From: Thermoplasmata archaeon
Lineage (GTDB): Archaea > Thermoplasmatota > Thermoplasmata > Lutacidiplasmatales > UBA184
Direction: 5' to 3'
Length of the DNA stretch: 18,855 bases
NCBI GenBank assembly: GCA_030040755.1
Contig: JASHTC010000212.1
Coordinates: 1 to 18,855 of the forward strand
Below the pieces are notes generated by a model, which searched no databases, was not told the DNA's origin, and saw only the letters and a list, made by a program, of their open reading frames with translations. The position numbers and the translations under genes were made by a program. Below, in pieces: positions 6,797 to 14,484 of the stretch (its first letter is position 1; each line of letters opens with the position of its first letter).

Positions 6797-7471
6797 CTAG
6801 GCGGTCAGCCGCGGGTCGAGCGACGGCTCCCGCGACCGGCGGAAGAGCTGGACCGCGGCGAGGAGCCCCCAGACAAGGATGGGGACGACGATGAACCGCT
6901 CGACCAAGCCGGGACCCCAGGTCGTGTTGTTCACCTGCGTCGGAACGTAGTAGGCCAGGGAGACGAGGGTGACCAGCCCGAGGGCCGCCGACGGCCCACG
7001 GAGCCAGTGCCAGCTGGTCCGTTCGCGCATCCCGGCGGCCAGCACGGCCATCGCGACCCCGCCCGGGGCGAAGACGAGGAGCGAGACGGTCTCGTGGACC
7101 GGGAGGTTGACGTTCTCGGGGAAGCAACCGACCAGGATGGCCGCCACGCTGGCGAGCAGGACGAGCGGGAGCCCCACCGCGCGGCTGGCGCCGGAGGGGA
7201 ACCCGTGCCAGGCGAGGACGACGCCCACGAACGCGAGGAGGCCGAGCAGGATGATCGAGACGTTGAAGACCGCGTTCCATGGGGAGGTGGCGGTGTTGCC
7301 GAGGTCGCTGATGTAGTTCGCCACGTCCGAATACCCCGGATACTTCGATTGAACGACCACCATCGCGATCGTGAACTGCACGACCCCGACCGCGATCAGG
7401 GCGGCGCCCCACGGGACGCTCCGGGGAACGGCGTGCGGGACGGGTTCGGTCATGGGCCCGGGCGGAGACAT
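6797..7471 (-). CDS. DUF998-family six-helix membrane protein
   Basis: The 224-residue protein has six predicted membrane helices, at about residues 20-40, 67-88, 98-117, 127-147, 157-176 and 190-210. It carries the two DUF998 hallmarks: YSDVANYISDLGNT (47-60) and GCFPENVNLPVHE (115-127), the latter with a conserved histidine at a membrane edge. The family has no established biochemical role. The start is uncertain. ATG 7471 gives MSPPGPMTEP and ATG 7453 gives MTEPVPHAVP; both precede helix 1. A weak AT patch (GAAAAG on the minus strand, about 7489-7495) is the only promoter candidate and fits 7453 slightly better by spacing. Frames extending further upstream are antisense to the GNAT gene and look non-coding. 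The cupin follows at 22 bases, probably in the same transcript. Confidence 0.82.
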   Translation of the reverse strand: MSPPGPMTEPVPHAVPRSVPWGAALIAVGVVQFTIAMVVVQSKYPGYSDVANYISDLGNTATSPWNAVFNVSIILLGLLAFVGVVLAWHGFPSGASRAVGLPLVLLASVAAILVGCFPENVNLPVHETVSLLVFAPGGVAMAVLAAGMRERTSWHWLRGPSAALGLVTLVSLAYYVPTQVNNTTWGPGLVERFIVVPILVWGLLAAVQLFRRSREPSLDPRLTA

Positions 7472-7550
7472 GGCTTCATCGGCATGGTCTTTTCGGCGGG
7501 AACGGACCCGCCTCAACCTAGATGAGGAGAGGACGGCTGGCGGCGGCACC

Positions 7551-8516
7551 ATGCGGGTCCTGACGTTCGACGAGCTCTCTCCGTCCATGGAGGCCGACCG
7601 GGCCCTCCTCCAAGTGGCCGCCTTCGGTGGAGTCTTTCCTCGGCGCTCGATCGAGATATGGCGGTCCGGCTCGACGGTGTTCACCGACTACGTCGGTCTC
7701 TTCGCGGCGGAGGGAGACCGCCTGGTCGCCCAGGTCTACGTCCTTCGGATGCCGTACACGTTCCGGGACGGAACGGAGATCATCAGTGGGCTGGCGGGCG
7801 TAGCGACCCGGCCCGACCGCGGGCGCGGGGGGATCGCTCGCGCGATCCTGACCGAGGCCCACCGACGGGAGCGCGCGGCCGGGGTCCGGTTCATCTCCCT
7901 GTGGACCAACCGCTCGTGGGGGGCGCACCGGCTCTACGAGACCCTCGGCTACCGGGACATTTACTCCTCGCCGTGGGCGATCCACCAAGGCCCCCCGGCC
8001 CCCGCGTCTTCGCGGCGCCGTCCCGGGCTGGCCTCGGCCCGCGTCTCCGACCTTCGGGAGATCGAGCGGCTCCACTGCCGGGAGGCCGGGGGACAGCTGG
8101 GATTCTGCCGGGAGCCGAACGGATACCTACGGACGGCCCGGCGCGCGGGAGAACTTCACCCAGAGAAGGCGCTGGTCGTCGCCCGGGAACGGGGAGCGTT
8201 GGTGGGGTATGCCCACATCGACCGCACCCCGTACCGAACCATCTGCGGGGAGATGGTCGCGACCTCCCTCCGAACGCGACGCGCGTTGATCGCCGAGGTC
8301 GGACGGCTCGCGCGGGGGGCGGTGTACGGCTTCCAGCACACTCCGGTCAGCGACGTACCCCGGCTGTTCCGGCCCCCCGCTTACGCCCTCTCCCCCCGAG
8401 CCTGGTGGGGGTACATGGGGGCCTCCCTGAGCGGGGAGTGGAGCCGGCGCGAGGCGGTCCGCCGGTTCGCGACCGACGACCCCCGTTTCCTCTGTCTGGC
8501 CGGGGACCGCTTTTAG
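7551..8516 (+). CDS. GNAT-family N-acetyltransferase with C-terminal extension
   Basis: The 321-residue protein begins with a GNAT domain. Beta-4/motif A reads ISGLAGVATRP, followed by the acetyl-CoA pyrophosphate loop DRGRGGIARAIL (89-100) and motif B ISLWTNRSWGAHRLYETLGYRDI (115-137) with the usual tyrosine-leucine-glycine-tyrosine helix end. The second half (about 155-321) reads like a second, diverged GNAT-like domain (SARVSDLREIERLH, then ALVVARERGALVGYAHID), but its acetyl-CoA loop is missing. This recalls Eis-like or tandem GNATs with one active half. The acetyl acceptor is unknown. ATG 7551 is chosen because it begins the first strand (MRVLTFDELS). An AACCTAGAT patch about 30 bases upstream is a weak TATA candidate. 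It is divergent from the DUF998 gene. Confidence 0.83.
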   Translation: MRVLTFDELSPSMEADRALLQVAAFGGVFPRRSIEIWRSGSTVFTDYVGLFAAEGDRLVAQVYVLRMPYTFRDGTEIISGLAGVATRPDRGRGGIARAILTEAHRRERAAGVRFISLWTNRSWGAHRLYETLGYRDIYSSPWAIHQGPPAPASSRRRPGLASARVSDLREIERLHCREAGGQLGFCREPNGYLRTARRAGELHPEKALVVARERGALVGYAHIDRTPYRTICGEMVATSLRTRRALIAEVGRLARGAVYGFQHTPVSDVPRLFRPPAYALSPRAWWGYMGASLSGEWSRREAVRRFATDDPRFLCLAGDRF

Positions 8517-8553
8517 GGGTTCGCCGGTCCGGGGGCGAGGCTCGGAGCCAGAG

Positions 8554-8560
8554 GATAAGG
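8554..8560 (+). promoter_or_regulatory. TATA-like box (GATAAGG) for the dienelactone-hydrolase-like gene
   Basis: GATAAGG is centred about 30 bases before ATG 8587, within the 70-base gap after the GNAT stop. The same core, ATAAGG, occurs before the genes starting at 2791 (minus) and 18097 (plus). Confidence 0.55.
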
Positions 8561-8586
8561 GGGCGCCGTTCTTTCGCCCCCAGGCT

Positions 8587-9396
8587 ATGGAGCAGGAGAC
8601 CCGGATCCCGGTCGGCCCGCGAGAACTCGACGCGTACCTCGTCGTCCCCGACGGACCCCCGCGCCGTCGCCCCGGGGTGGTGGTGATCCACGAGATCTTC
8701 GGTCCGGATGCTCACATCCGCGACGTCACCCGGCGGTTCGCCGCCCAGGGGTACGTGGCGGTCGCGCCGAACCTGTTCACCGGGGAGCTCCAGCGCATCC
8801 TGACCCCTGCAAACGTCCAGCTCGCCATGCGCGCCCTGGCCGACGCCCCGCCGGGCCTGCGGGCGGACCCTGCGAAAATGGCCGAGTTCGCCGCCGCGCA
8901 GCCCCCCGAACAGCGTCCGGTGCTCGGCGCGCTCGCTCAGGTCTCGAACCCGACCACGCAAGCGGGATTCGCCCAGGACCTGGGAGGGGTGACCCGATTC
9001 CTCCGAGAGCATCCCGCGGTCGACCCCGAGCGGATCGCCTCGGTCGGGTTCTGCTTTGGGGGGGCGATGTCCGGTCGGCTGGCCACGGTCGACCCGAGAC
9101 TCCGGGCGGCCGTGATCTTCTATGGCCAGAACCCCCCGCTCGACCAGGTCCCGAGGATCCGGGCGCACCTCCTCGGGCTGTACGGGGGCGAGGACCCGGG
9201 GATCACCTCCAAGGTTCCCGAACTCGCCGCGGCCGTCCGGGCGGCCGGCGGTTCGTTCGAGTCCCATGTCTATCCCGGAGCCCGCCATGCGTTCTTCAAC
9301 GACACCCGACCGACCAACTACCATCGGGAGAGCGCGGAGGACGCGTGGCCCCGGGTGCTCGGCTTCCTCCGGGGCGAGTTCTCCCGTCCGGGATGA
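8587..9396 (+). CDS. Dienelactone-hydrolase-family alpha/beta hydrolase
   Basis: The 269-residue protein shows the dienelactone hydrolase triad: Cys156 in the nucleophile elbow GFCFGG, Asp203 in GGEDPGI and His234 in GARHAFFND. Glu36 in HEIFG, which holds the cysteine inactive until substrate binds, is also present. The family hydrolyses cyclic enol-lactones such as dienelactone in chlorocatechol breakdown, but many members act on other esters. An inserted region of about 50 residues (about 68-122, TPANVQLAMRALADAPPG onward) lengthens it beyond the roughly 230 residues of the simplest members and probably forms a lid over the active site. No aromatic-degradation genes are nearby, so the substrate is open. 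The cytoplasm is likely, since no signal peptide is visible. A GATAAGG box 30 bases upstream supports the start. Confidence 0.92.
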   Translation: MEQETRIPVGPRELDAYLVVPDGPPRRRPGVVVIHEIFGPDAHIRDVTRRFAAQGYVAVAPNLFTGELQRILTPANVQLAMRALADAPPGLRADPAKMAEFAAAQPPEQRPVLGALAQVSNPTTQAGFAQDLGGVTRFLREHPAVDPERIASVGFCFGGAMSGRLATVDPRLRAAVIFYGQNPPLDQVPRIRAHLLGLYGGEDPGITSKVPELAAAVRAAGGSFESHVYPGARHAFFNDTRPTNYHRESAEDAWPRVLGFLRGEFSRPG

Positions 9397-9464
9397 GCCG
9401 CCCCGGGACGACCTCGCGGGCGAGGCCCGGCGGCTCGGGGCCGGGCCGCCGAAGGAAACTCACG

Positions 9465-9473
9465 TAGAAATAT
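9465..9473 (+). promoter_or_regulatory. TATA box for the surface-protein gene
   Basis: TAGAAATAT is the most AT-rich patch in the area and is centred about 24-25 bases before ATG 9494, the spacing expected for a leaderless transcript. It selects ATG 9494, whose product begins with a basic segment and an export-type helix, over longer upstream frames that overlap the hydrolase gene. Confidence 0.65.
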
Positions 9474-9493
9474 GCGAAGACGGTCGTTCTCGC

Positions 9494-12400
9494 ATGCGCT
9501 CCCGCGATGGCAGACCGTCTCCGCGCACCGAACTGCGGCTTTGGGTCCTCTGGACCATCGTTGTGGGGGTGATCCTCTCGGCGGTGGGGGTCGCCGCCCT
9601 GACCGCCTCCGCAGGGCCCGCCCGGACGTTGAGCCCCCTCGATACGGCATCGGGAGGAGGGCCCGGGCCGCTCGTGGCGTTACCTTCTCCCGTGACCTCC
9701 CCGGCGCCCGCAGCGTTGCCCGCGGCCGCCGCCACGAGCCCCCCCGATTGGGAAACCGGAAACCTCATCGCGACGATCCCGGACTCGGTCGCCCCGTTCG
9801 CCGTCGCCTTCGACAGCGGCAACGGCAATGTCTACGTGGCCGACGCCCTCTCGGACAACGTCAGCGTGATTAGCGGGGCGACGGACGCGGTCCTGGCGAC
9901 GATCCCGGTGGGGGAGGTCCCCCAGGGAGTGGCCTACGACAGCGCGAACGGAGAGGTCTACGTCGCAAACACGGATTCCTCCAACGTGACGGTCATCGAC
10001 GGGGCGACCGACCAGGTGGTGCCGACGGGCCCGGCAGGGATCGGGGTCGGCGAGGACCCGATCGGGGTCGCGTTCGACCCCACGGACGGGGACATCTACG
10101 TCGCCAACGAGCTCTCCGCCAATGTCAGCGTCATCAGCGGCGCCACGAACACCGTGGTGGCGACGGTCCTTACCCCCGCATCGGGCGAACCGTTCGGGGT
10201 GGCATACGACAGCACCAACAACGAGGTGTACGTGACCGACAGCTCGGCGGCGGAGGTCAGCGTGGTCGACCCCGCCACGAACGCGGTCGTGGGGAGCCCG
10301 GTCGCCGTCGGGACCACGCCGACCGGGGTGCTGGCGGATCCGGCCACCGGCTACGTCTACGTCGCCAATTTCGACTCGTCGACCGTCAGCATCATCGACG
10401 GGGCGACGAACTCCGTCGTCGGGGCGGACTCGACCGGGACGGACTCCTTCTGCGAGTTCCTGGCGTACGACTCCGGCAACGGAAACGTGTACGTCACGGG
10501 CGTCCTGAGCGACGCGATCACGGTCATCTCTGGTGTCAGCCAGGACGTCGTGGCGACCCTCGGGCCGGAGTCCTCGCTCGAGACCGCGCGAGGCATCGCG
10601 TTCGACGACACCAACGGCGAGCTGTTCGCCACGGCCCAGGACTCGGAGGACGTGGCGGTCTACTCCACCCTGCTGCTGGTCGGGGACGCGACCCCGTACC
10701 TTCGTGGGCTCGGGGAGGCAGGGAGCGGTCTGCCGCCCATCTCGCTGGCCGCGAACGCGGGCCCGTTCGGGGCGGCCTACGACAGCGCGGACGGGGACGT
10801 CTATGTCGCGGACGCGGGCAATGCCGGGCTGGGGCCGCTCCCGTCGGCGAACGTCAGCGTCGTCAGCGGGACGACCGACACGGTCGTGGCCACGGTCGCC
10901 GTGGGCAGCGGTCCGGTGGCGGTCGCCTACGACAGTGGGAACGGGAACATCTACGTGGCCGAGGCCGGCTCGGGCCAGCACAACGTGAGCGTGATCGACA
11001 CCGCCACGAACACGATCATCGACACCATCGATGTCGGGTTCACGCCCCAGAGCATCGTGTACGACAGCGACACGGGGAACCTCTACGTGCCGTGCTTCGG
11101 TTCGGACGCTACCTACGTCATCAGTGGGGCGACCAACACCGTCCTGACCGAGCTGACGGGCGAGGACGTCCCGGGCCAGGCGGCCTACGACCCCGCGAAC
11201 GGGGACATCTACATCGCGACGGAGGGCACGGACACCCTGACGGTCGTGGACGGCGCGACCGACACCGTCGTCGCCTCGATCCCCACCGGCTCCGTCCCCT
11301 ATGCGCTGGCCTACGACAGCGCGACCGGCGACCTATTCGTCACCAACTTCGGCTCCGCGAACGTCAGCGTGGTGAGCGGCTCGCTCAACCAGGTCGTGGG
11401 CACGGTCCCGGTCGGTCCCTCTCCCGAGGGGGTCGCCTACGACAGCGCCAATTTCGACGTGTACGTGAGCAGCGCGACGGCGGACAACGTCACCGTCATC
11501 AACGGGGGAACGGAGGCGACCGTCACCTCCCTGCCCGCGGGGTCGACTCCGGTCGGCCTCGTCTACGACCCGGGGAACGGCCAGCTGTATGTCGCGAACG
11601 CCGGCTCGCACAACCTGTCGGCCTTCAACACCCTCAGCGCGCGGAACGTCCCGACGAACGGCTTCCTGGACGTGGGCCAGAGCCTCCTCCTCGAGGCGCC
11701 GCTGGTCGGGCCGGGGACGGGGGCGCTCACCCTGATGTTCGATTCGAGCAACACCACCGGCCTACCCTGCTCCGCCGACCCCATCGGGTCGGCGAGCCTC
11801 TCCGGCGCGTGCGTCGGCGAGGCGCCGGGGACCTACTCCGTGACCTTCAGCCTGACGGACTCGGAGGGGAACAGCGTGGAGACGAGCTTCCCGGTCTCGG
11901 TGTACTCCGACCCGACGGCGACCATTCCCACGGCGTCCCCCGGCACGATCGACCTCGGTCAGGCCACGGTGTTCGCCACCAGCGCCTCGGGCGGCCGGGG
12001 AGGTTTCACCTACGCCTGGAGCGGGCTGCCGACCGGGTGCGTCAGCGCGGACGCCCCGAGCCTCGTCTGCACGCCGACGGTCGCCGGGTCGGCCTCCGTG
12101 AGCGTCCGGGTCACCGACAACAACGGGTTCGTCCTTACCGAGGGACCGGCGGCTCTGGTCGTGAGCGATGACCCGAGCGTCGGAACTCCGACGGCGAGCC
12201 CGGGGGCCGTGGACGTGGGTCAATCGACGACCCTCGCCGCGACGCTCTCCAACCCCGGGAGCGGGGCCGACAGCTACGTCTGGAACGGACTGCCCGGAGG
12301 TTGCACCAGCACGAACGGACTTACCCTCACGTGCATGCCGACCGCCGTCGGCACCTTCAGCATCGACGTTTCGGTCCAGGACCTCAACCTGGTGACCGAA

Positions 12401-12922
12401 CTCTCCAGCGCGGTCGCGCTGGTCGTCTCACCGGCCCTCGGACCGGCCCAGGTCGTCGCCAGCGCCTCGACCGTGTCGGTGGGAGGGATCGTCGTCTTCT
12501 CGGCCAGCGTGACGGGGGGCTCGGGCGGCTACTCGTACGCCTGGTCGGGCCTCCCGGCGGGCTGCGCCTCGTCGAACTCCGGGACCCTGGCCTGCAGCCC
12601 GACGTCGACGACCGGTTCGCCGGTCACCGTATCGGTCAAGGTCACCGACTCCAACGGGGCCAGCGTCACCGCCACCGCCGCCTCGGTCACGGTCTCCGCG
12701 GCGGCCTCCCCGACGTCGAGCTCCAGCTCGAGCCCGAGCACGTTCGACTGGGTGGCCCTCGTCCTGGCCGTGGTGGCGATCGCGTTGGCGGCGGTGGCTC
12801 TCCTCCGCGGAGGCCGCAAAGGCGGGAGTCCTCCCCGGGCGACGCTCCCGCCCCCCGCGGCCGTCGGGACCACGACCGGTCCACCCCCGCCCTGGAGCGA
12901 GCAGCCGCCCCCCAGCCAGTGA
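9494..12922 (+). CDS. Large membrane-anchored surface protein: two YVTN beta-propellers, four Ig/PKD-like domains, C-terminal anchor
   Basis: The 1142-residue protein is built for the cell surface. A basic start leads into a hydrophobic export helix (about 16-38) and an Ala/Pro/Thr-rich linker (40-85). Fourteen YVTN-type repeats of about 42 residues follow, each with a core like YDSGNGNVYVAN then NVSVISGATNTVVATI. They form two sets of seven (about 86-391 and 422-715) separated by a non-repeat linker (392-421), hence two seven-bladed propellers. Residues about 716-1080 form four Ig/PKD-like domains. Three of these carry the module W-x-GLPxGC, LxCxPT and VxVTD with a paired cysteine. A serine-rich stretch, one membrane helix (about 1088-1105) and a basic, proline-rich tail end it. 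The N-x-S/T-rich repeats suggest N-glycosylation. The partner or ligand is unknown; binding and adhesion are usual for such folds. Confidence 0.93.
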   Translation: MRSRDGRPSPRTELRLWVLWTIVVGVILSAVGVAALTASAGPARTLSPLDTASGGGPGPLVALPSPVTSPAPAALPAAAATSPPDWETGNLIATIPDSVAPFAVAFDSGNGNVYVADALSDNVSVISGATDAVLATIPVGEVPQGVAYDSANGEVYVANTDSSNVTVIDGATDQVVPTGPAGIGVGEDPIGVAFDPTDGDIYVANELSANVSVISGATNTVVATVLTPASGEPFGVAYDSTNNEVYVTDSSAAEVSVVDPATNAVVGSPVAVGTTPTGVLADPATGYVYVANFDSSTVSIIDGATNSVVGADSTGTDSFCEFLAYDSGNGNVYVTGVLSDAITVISGVSQDVVATLGPESSLETARGIAFDDTNGELFATAQDSEDVAVYSTLLLVGDATPYLRGLGEAGSGLPPISLAANAGPFGAAYDSADGDVYVADAGNAGLGPLPSANVSVVSGTTDTVVATVAVGSGPVAVAYDSGNGNIYVAEAGSGQHNVSVIDTATNTIIDTIDVGFTPQSIVYDSDTGNLYVPCFGSDATYVISGATNTVLTELTGEDVPGQAAYDPANGDIYIATEGTDTLTVVDGATDTVVASIPTGSVPYALAYDSATGDLFVTNFGSANVSVVSGSLNQVVGTVPVGPSPEGVAYDSANFDVYVSSATADNVTVINGGTEATVTSLPAGSTPVGLVYDPGNGQLYVANAGSHNLSAFNTLSARNVPTNGFLDVGQSLLLEAPLVGPGTGALTLMFDSSNTTGLPCSADPIGSASLSGACVGEAPGTYSVTFSLTDSEGNSVETSFPVSVYSDPTATIPTASPGTIDLGQATVFATSASGGRGGFTYAWSGLPTGCVSADAPSLVCTPTVAGSASVSVRVTDNNGFVLTEGPAALVVSDDPSVGTPTASPGAVDVGQSTTLAATLSNPGSGADSYVWNGLPGGCTSTNGLTLTCMPTAVGTFSIDVSVQDLNLVTELSSAVALVVSPALGPAQVVASASTVSVGGIVVFSASVTGGSGGYSYAWSGLPAGCASSNSGTLACSPTSTTGSPVTVSVKVTDSNGASVTATAASVTVSAAASPTSSSSSSPSTFDWVALVLAVVAIALAAVALLRGGRKGGSPPRATLPPPAAVGTTTGPPPPWSEQPPPSQ
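9749..10667 (+). repeat. Coding repeats 1-7: first YVTN propeller
   Basis: Seven tandem repeats of about 126 bases encode blades with a FDSGNGNVYVA-like strand pair and a VSVISGAT-like strand. At the DNA level the tract around tacgacagc and gtctacgtc recurs. Repeat 7 is the most diverged (GELFATAQDSEDVAVYS). Confidence 0.85.
10757..11638 (+). repeat. Coding repeats 8-14: second YVTN propeller
   Basis: Seven further YVTN-type repeats follow a linker of about 30 residues. Repeat 8 contains an insertion (NAGLGPLPSAN) and repeat 9 a shorter one (GSGQHN). Repeat 14 ends at AGSHNLSAFNTL before the Ig-like part. Confidence 0.85.
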
Positions 12923-12995
12923 GCCCCCCTGCCTTCGGGGCCCCCATCCGCACCCGACCGCCTCTGGACCGGCACCGCCCCTCGGACCCGTCGCC

Positions 12996-13724
12996 ATGAC
13001 CTCCGGGCCGCTCATGTTTCATCGCCTGGCGAGGTACTACGACCTGCTGGTGGGCGAGAAGGACTACCGGGCCGAGGGAGAACGACTCGCGGCGTGGTCG
13101 AGGCGCTTTGGCCGGTCGGAGGGCACGTCCTGGCTCGACGTTGCCTGCGGAACGGGAAGGCACCTCGAGTTCCTGCAGCGCGACTTTCACGTTACCGGCG
13201 TGGATGTCAGCCCCGACATGCTGCGCCTGGCTCGCCGGCGCCTGCCCGGCGTCCGCCTCGTCCGCGCGGACATGCGAACCTTCGACCTGGACGAGTCGTT
13301 CGACGTGGTGAGTTGCCTTTTCAGTGCCATCGGCCACCTGAAGACGGAGAGGGACGTCGGCGCCACGTTCGCGAATTTCGCGCGGCACCTGAAGCCGGGG
13401 GGCGTCGCGTTCGTCGAACCGTGGATCGACCCTTCGGAGTTCCGGAGCGGCTACGTTCACCTGGTCACGAAACGAGCCGGACCGGTCCTCGTGGCGCGCA
13501 TGAGCTCCTCTCTGCGTCGGGGTGCGCACTCGTTCGTTCGGTACGACTACCTCATCGGCGAGACCGGTCAACGGGTCCGCCACCTGAACGAGACCGACGT
13601 CGGACTACTCGTTCCCCGCCGTCGTCTGCTCGAGCGCATGCGACAGGCCGGACTAAAGCCGAGATTCCTACGGCACGGACTTACGGCGGGCCGTGGGCTC
13701 ATTGTCGGCCAAAAGCGGCGCTAG
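12996..13724 (+). CDS. Class-I SAM-dependent methyltransferase, TylM1/DesVI-like
   Basis: The 242-residue protein has a Rossmann-type methyltransferase core. Motif I is LDVACGTGRH (47-56), Asp70 in VTGVDVS would bind the SAM ribose, and ADMRTFD (91-97) and LKPGGVAFVEPW are motifs II and III. The run from YYDLLVGEKDY through CGTGRHLEFL and the tail GRGLIVG resembles the sugar N,N-dimethyltransferases TylM1 and DesVI, which methylate NDP-amino sugars. That substrate is only suggested: no amino-sugar pathway genes are adjacent, although a nucleotidylyltransferase lies about 10 kb away. ATG 13014 (MFHRLARYYD) is an alternative start matching the family's N-terminus better. No TATA box is seen in the 73-base gap after the surface-protein gene, so it may be cotranscribed and could act on its glycans. 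Confidence 0.87.
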   Translation: MTSGPLMFHRLARYYDLLVGEKDYRAEGERLAAWSRRFGRSEGTSWLDVACGTGRHLEFLQRDFHVTGVDVSPDMLRLARRRLPGVRLVRADMRTFDLDESFDVVSCLFSAIGHLKTERDVGATFANFARHLKPGGVAFVEPWIDPSEFRSGYVHLVTKRAGPVLVARMSSSLRRGAHSFVRYDYLIGETGQRVRHLNETDVGLLVPRRRLLERMRQAGLKPRFLRHGLTAGRGLIVGQKRR

Positions 13725-14484
13725 CGAGGAGGCGGGGACCCGTCGAGAGGAGGCTCCATCGGGGCCCAGCGGAGCGAACGGGGCTGAGGGGTCAGGACCC
13801 CGGAGGCGACGACGCCCGGGCGTCCACCGCGGGCTGCTCCAGGGTACCCGCCGTTCGCGCCGGGAACCTTCTCTTCAGACCCGGCCTGGTCGCGCGGAAC
13901 CCCCCGGGCGCCCGGGTCGGTAGGGCGGACCAGCCCTCCGAGGCCGAACCGGTGGTCAATAACGTCCGCGGGGCCCCCGCATCCGTCCGTGGCAAGTTCG
14001 ATGGCCTCGCGCGGCGGAGCGCGCCCCAACGCGGAGATCGGCCCCCTTCCCGAGGTTCGGCAGGTCCGTAAGCGGTACGTGGAACCGAGCCGCCTCCCCC
14101 CGCGTCGCGGTCCGGGGGAGCCGTCGGTTCTGGCAGCACCCGACCAGAGAGCGACGCGATCCCCTCGGTCGGGGGGAGCTCGCCAGCGCCGGAGGCGGCT
14201 TTCGAGCGACCCGCTCTGCCCCGTCCCCGACGGGGTGGATCATGGGCTACTGGCCTTCGCGGCCCGCGGCGTACCGGCATATCAGTTCGTTGCCGAGATG
14301 ACCGCGTAGAGTCGCCCCGGGAAGCGTCGAACTCGAGCGGACCAGAGATAGGCCTACGATCGCACCCCGACCGGACCGGACCGGAGGCGGGTCGTGGAGG
14401 CGGTAGGGGCCGGTCCGGTTAGGCCGCTCTCCCCCGGAGTGCCCCTGCGGTCTTGGGTCGATCGAAAGTGACAAGCTTATCGCT
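13725..14484. other. About 760 bases without a convincing gene
   Basis: Several GC-driven open frames cross this stretch on both strands, but none has a coherent protein family, promoter or ribosome-binding site. Short tracts look like decayed coding sequence. On the minus strand near 14011-13915 a frame reads REAIELATDG then GLGGLVRP, recalling the nucleotide-binding domain of MDR dehydrogenases. On the plus strand near 14230-14309 a frame ends GVPAYQFVAEMTA. A 12-base self-complementary tract lies at 13788-13801, and a strong inverted repeat at 14375-14419. I found no tRNA, and I did not recognise the SRP helix-8 or RNase P core motifs on either strand. Confidence 0.6.
14375..14419. repeat. 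Inverted repeat with 10-bp GC-rich arms
   Basis: The left arm ACCGGACCGG (14375-14384) pairs exactly with CCGGTCCGGT (14410-14419), leaving a 25-base loop. The left side holds an overlapping second copy (14370-14379), so the hairpin can slip by five bases. It ends 75 bases before the start of the small membrane-protein gene. It could be an RNA stem, a regulator site or a terminator-like structure; no T-run follows on the plus strand. Confidence 0.7.

Noticed and set aside
9122..9493. N-terminal extension of the surface protein overlapping the hydrolase gene
   Set aside because: The extension is an Arg/Ser/Pro-rich out-of-frame reading of the dienelactone-hydrolase gene. The export helix and TATA box both point to ATG 9494.
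12923..12995. GC hairpin after the surface-protein stop (GCCCC and GGGGC arms) as a terminator
   Set aside because: The stem is only about five pairs and no T-run follows, so it is no better than chance in this composition.
13788..13801. GGGGTCAGGACCCC, reminiscent of the GGTCAGG part of SRP RNA helix 8
   Set aside because: The essential GGAAG and AGCAGCC partners do not follow in place, and no longer SRP-like fold is seen. It is a simple self-complementary tract. A covariance-model search for SRP and RNase P RNA would settle it.
13956..14309. Several open frames on both strands in the gene-poor stretch
   Set aside because: Products are Arg/Pro/Gly-rich, have no shared family or start signals, and overlap one another on both strands, as chance frames do at this GC content.
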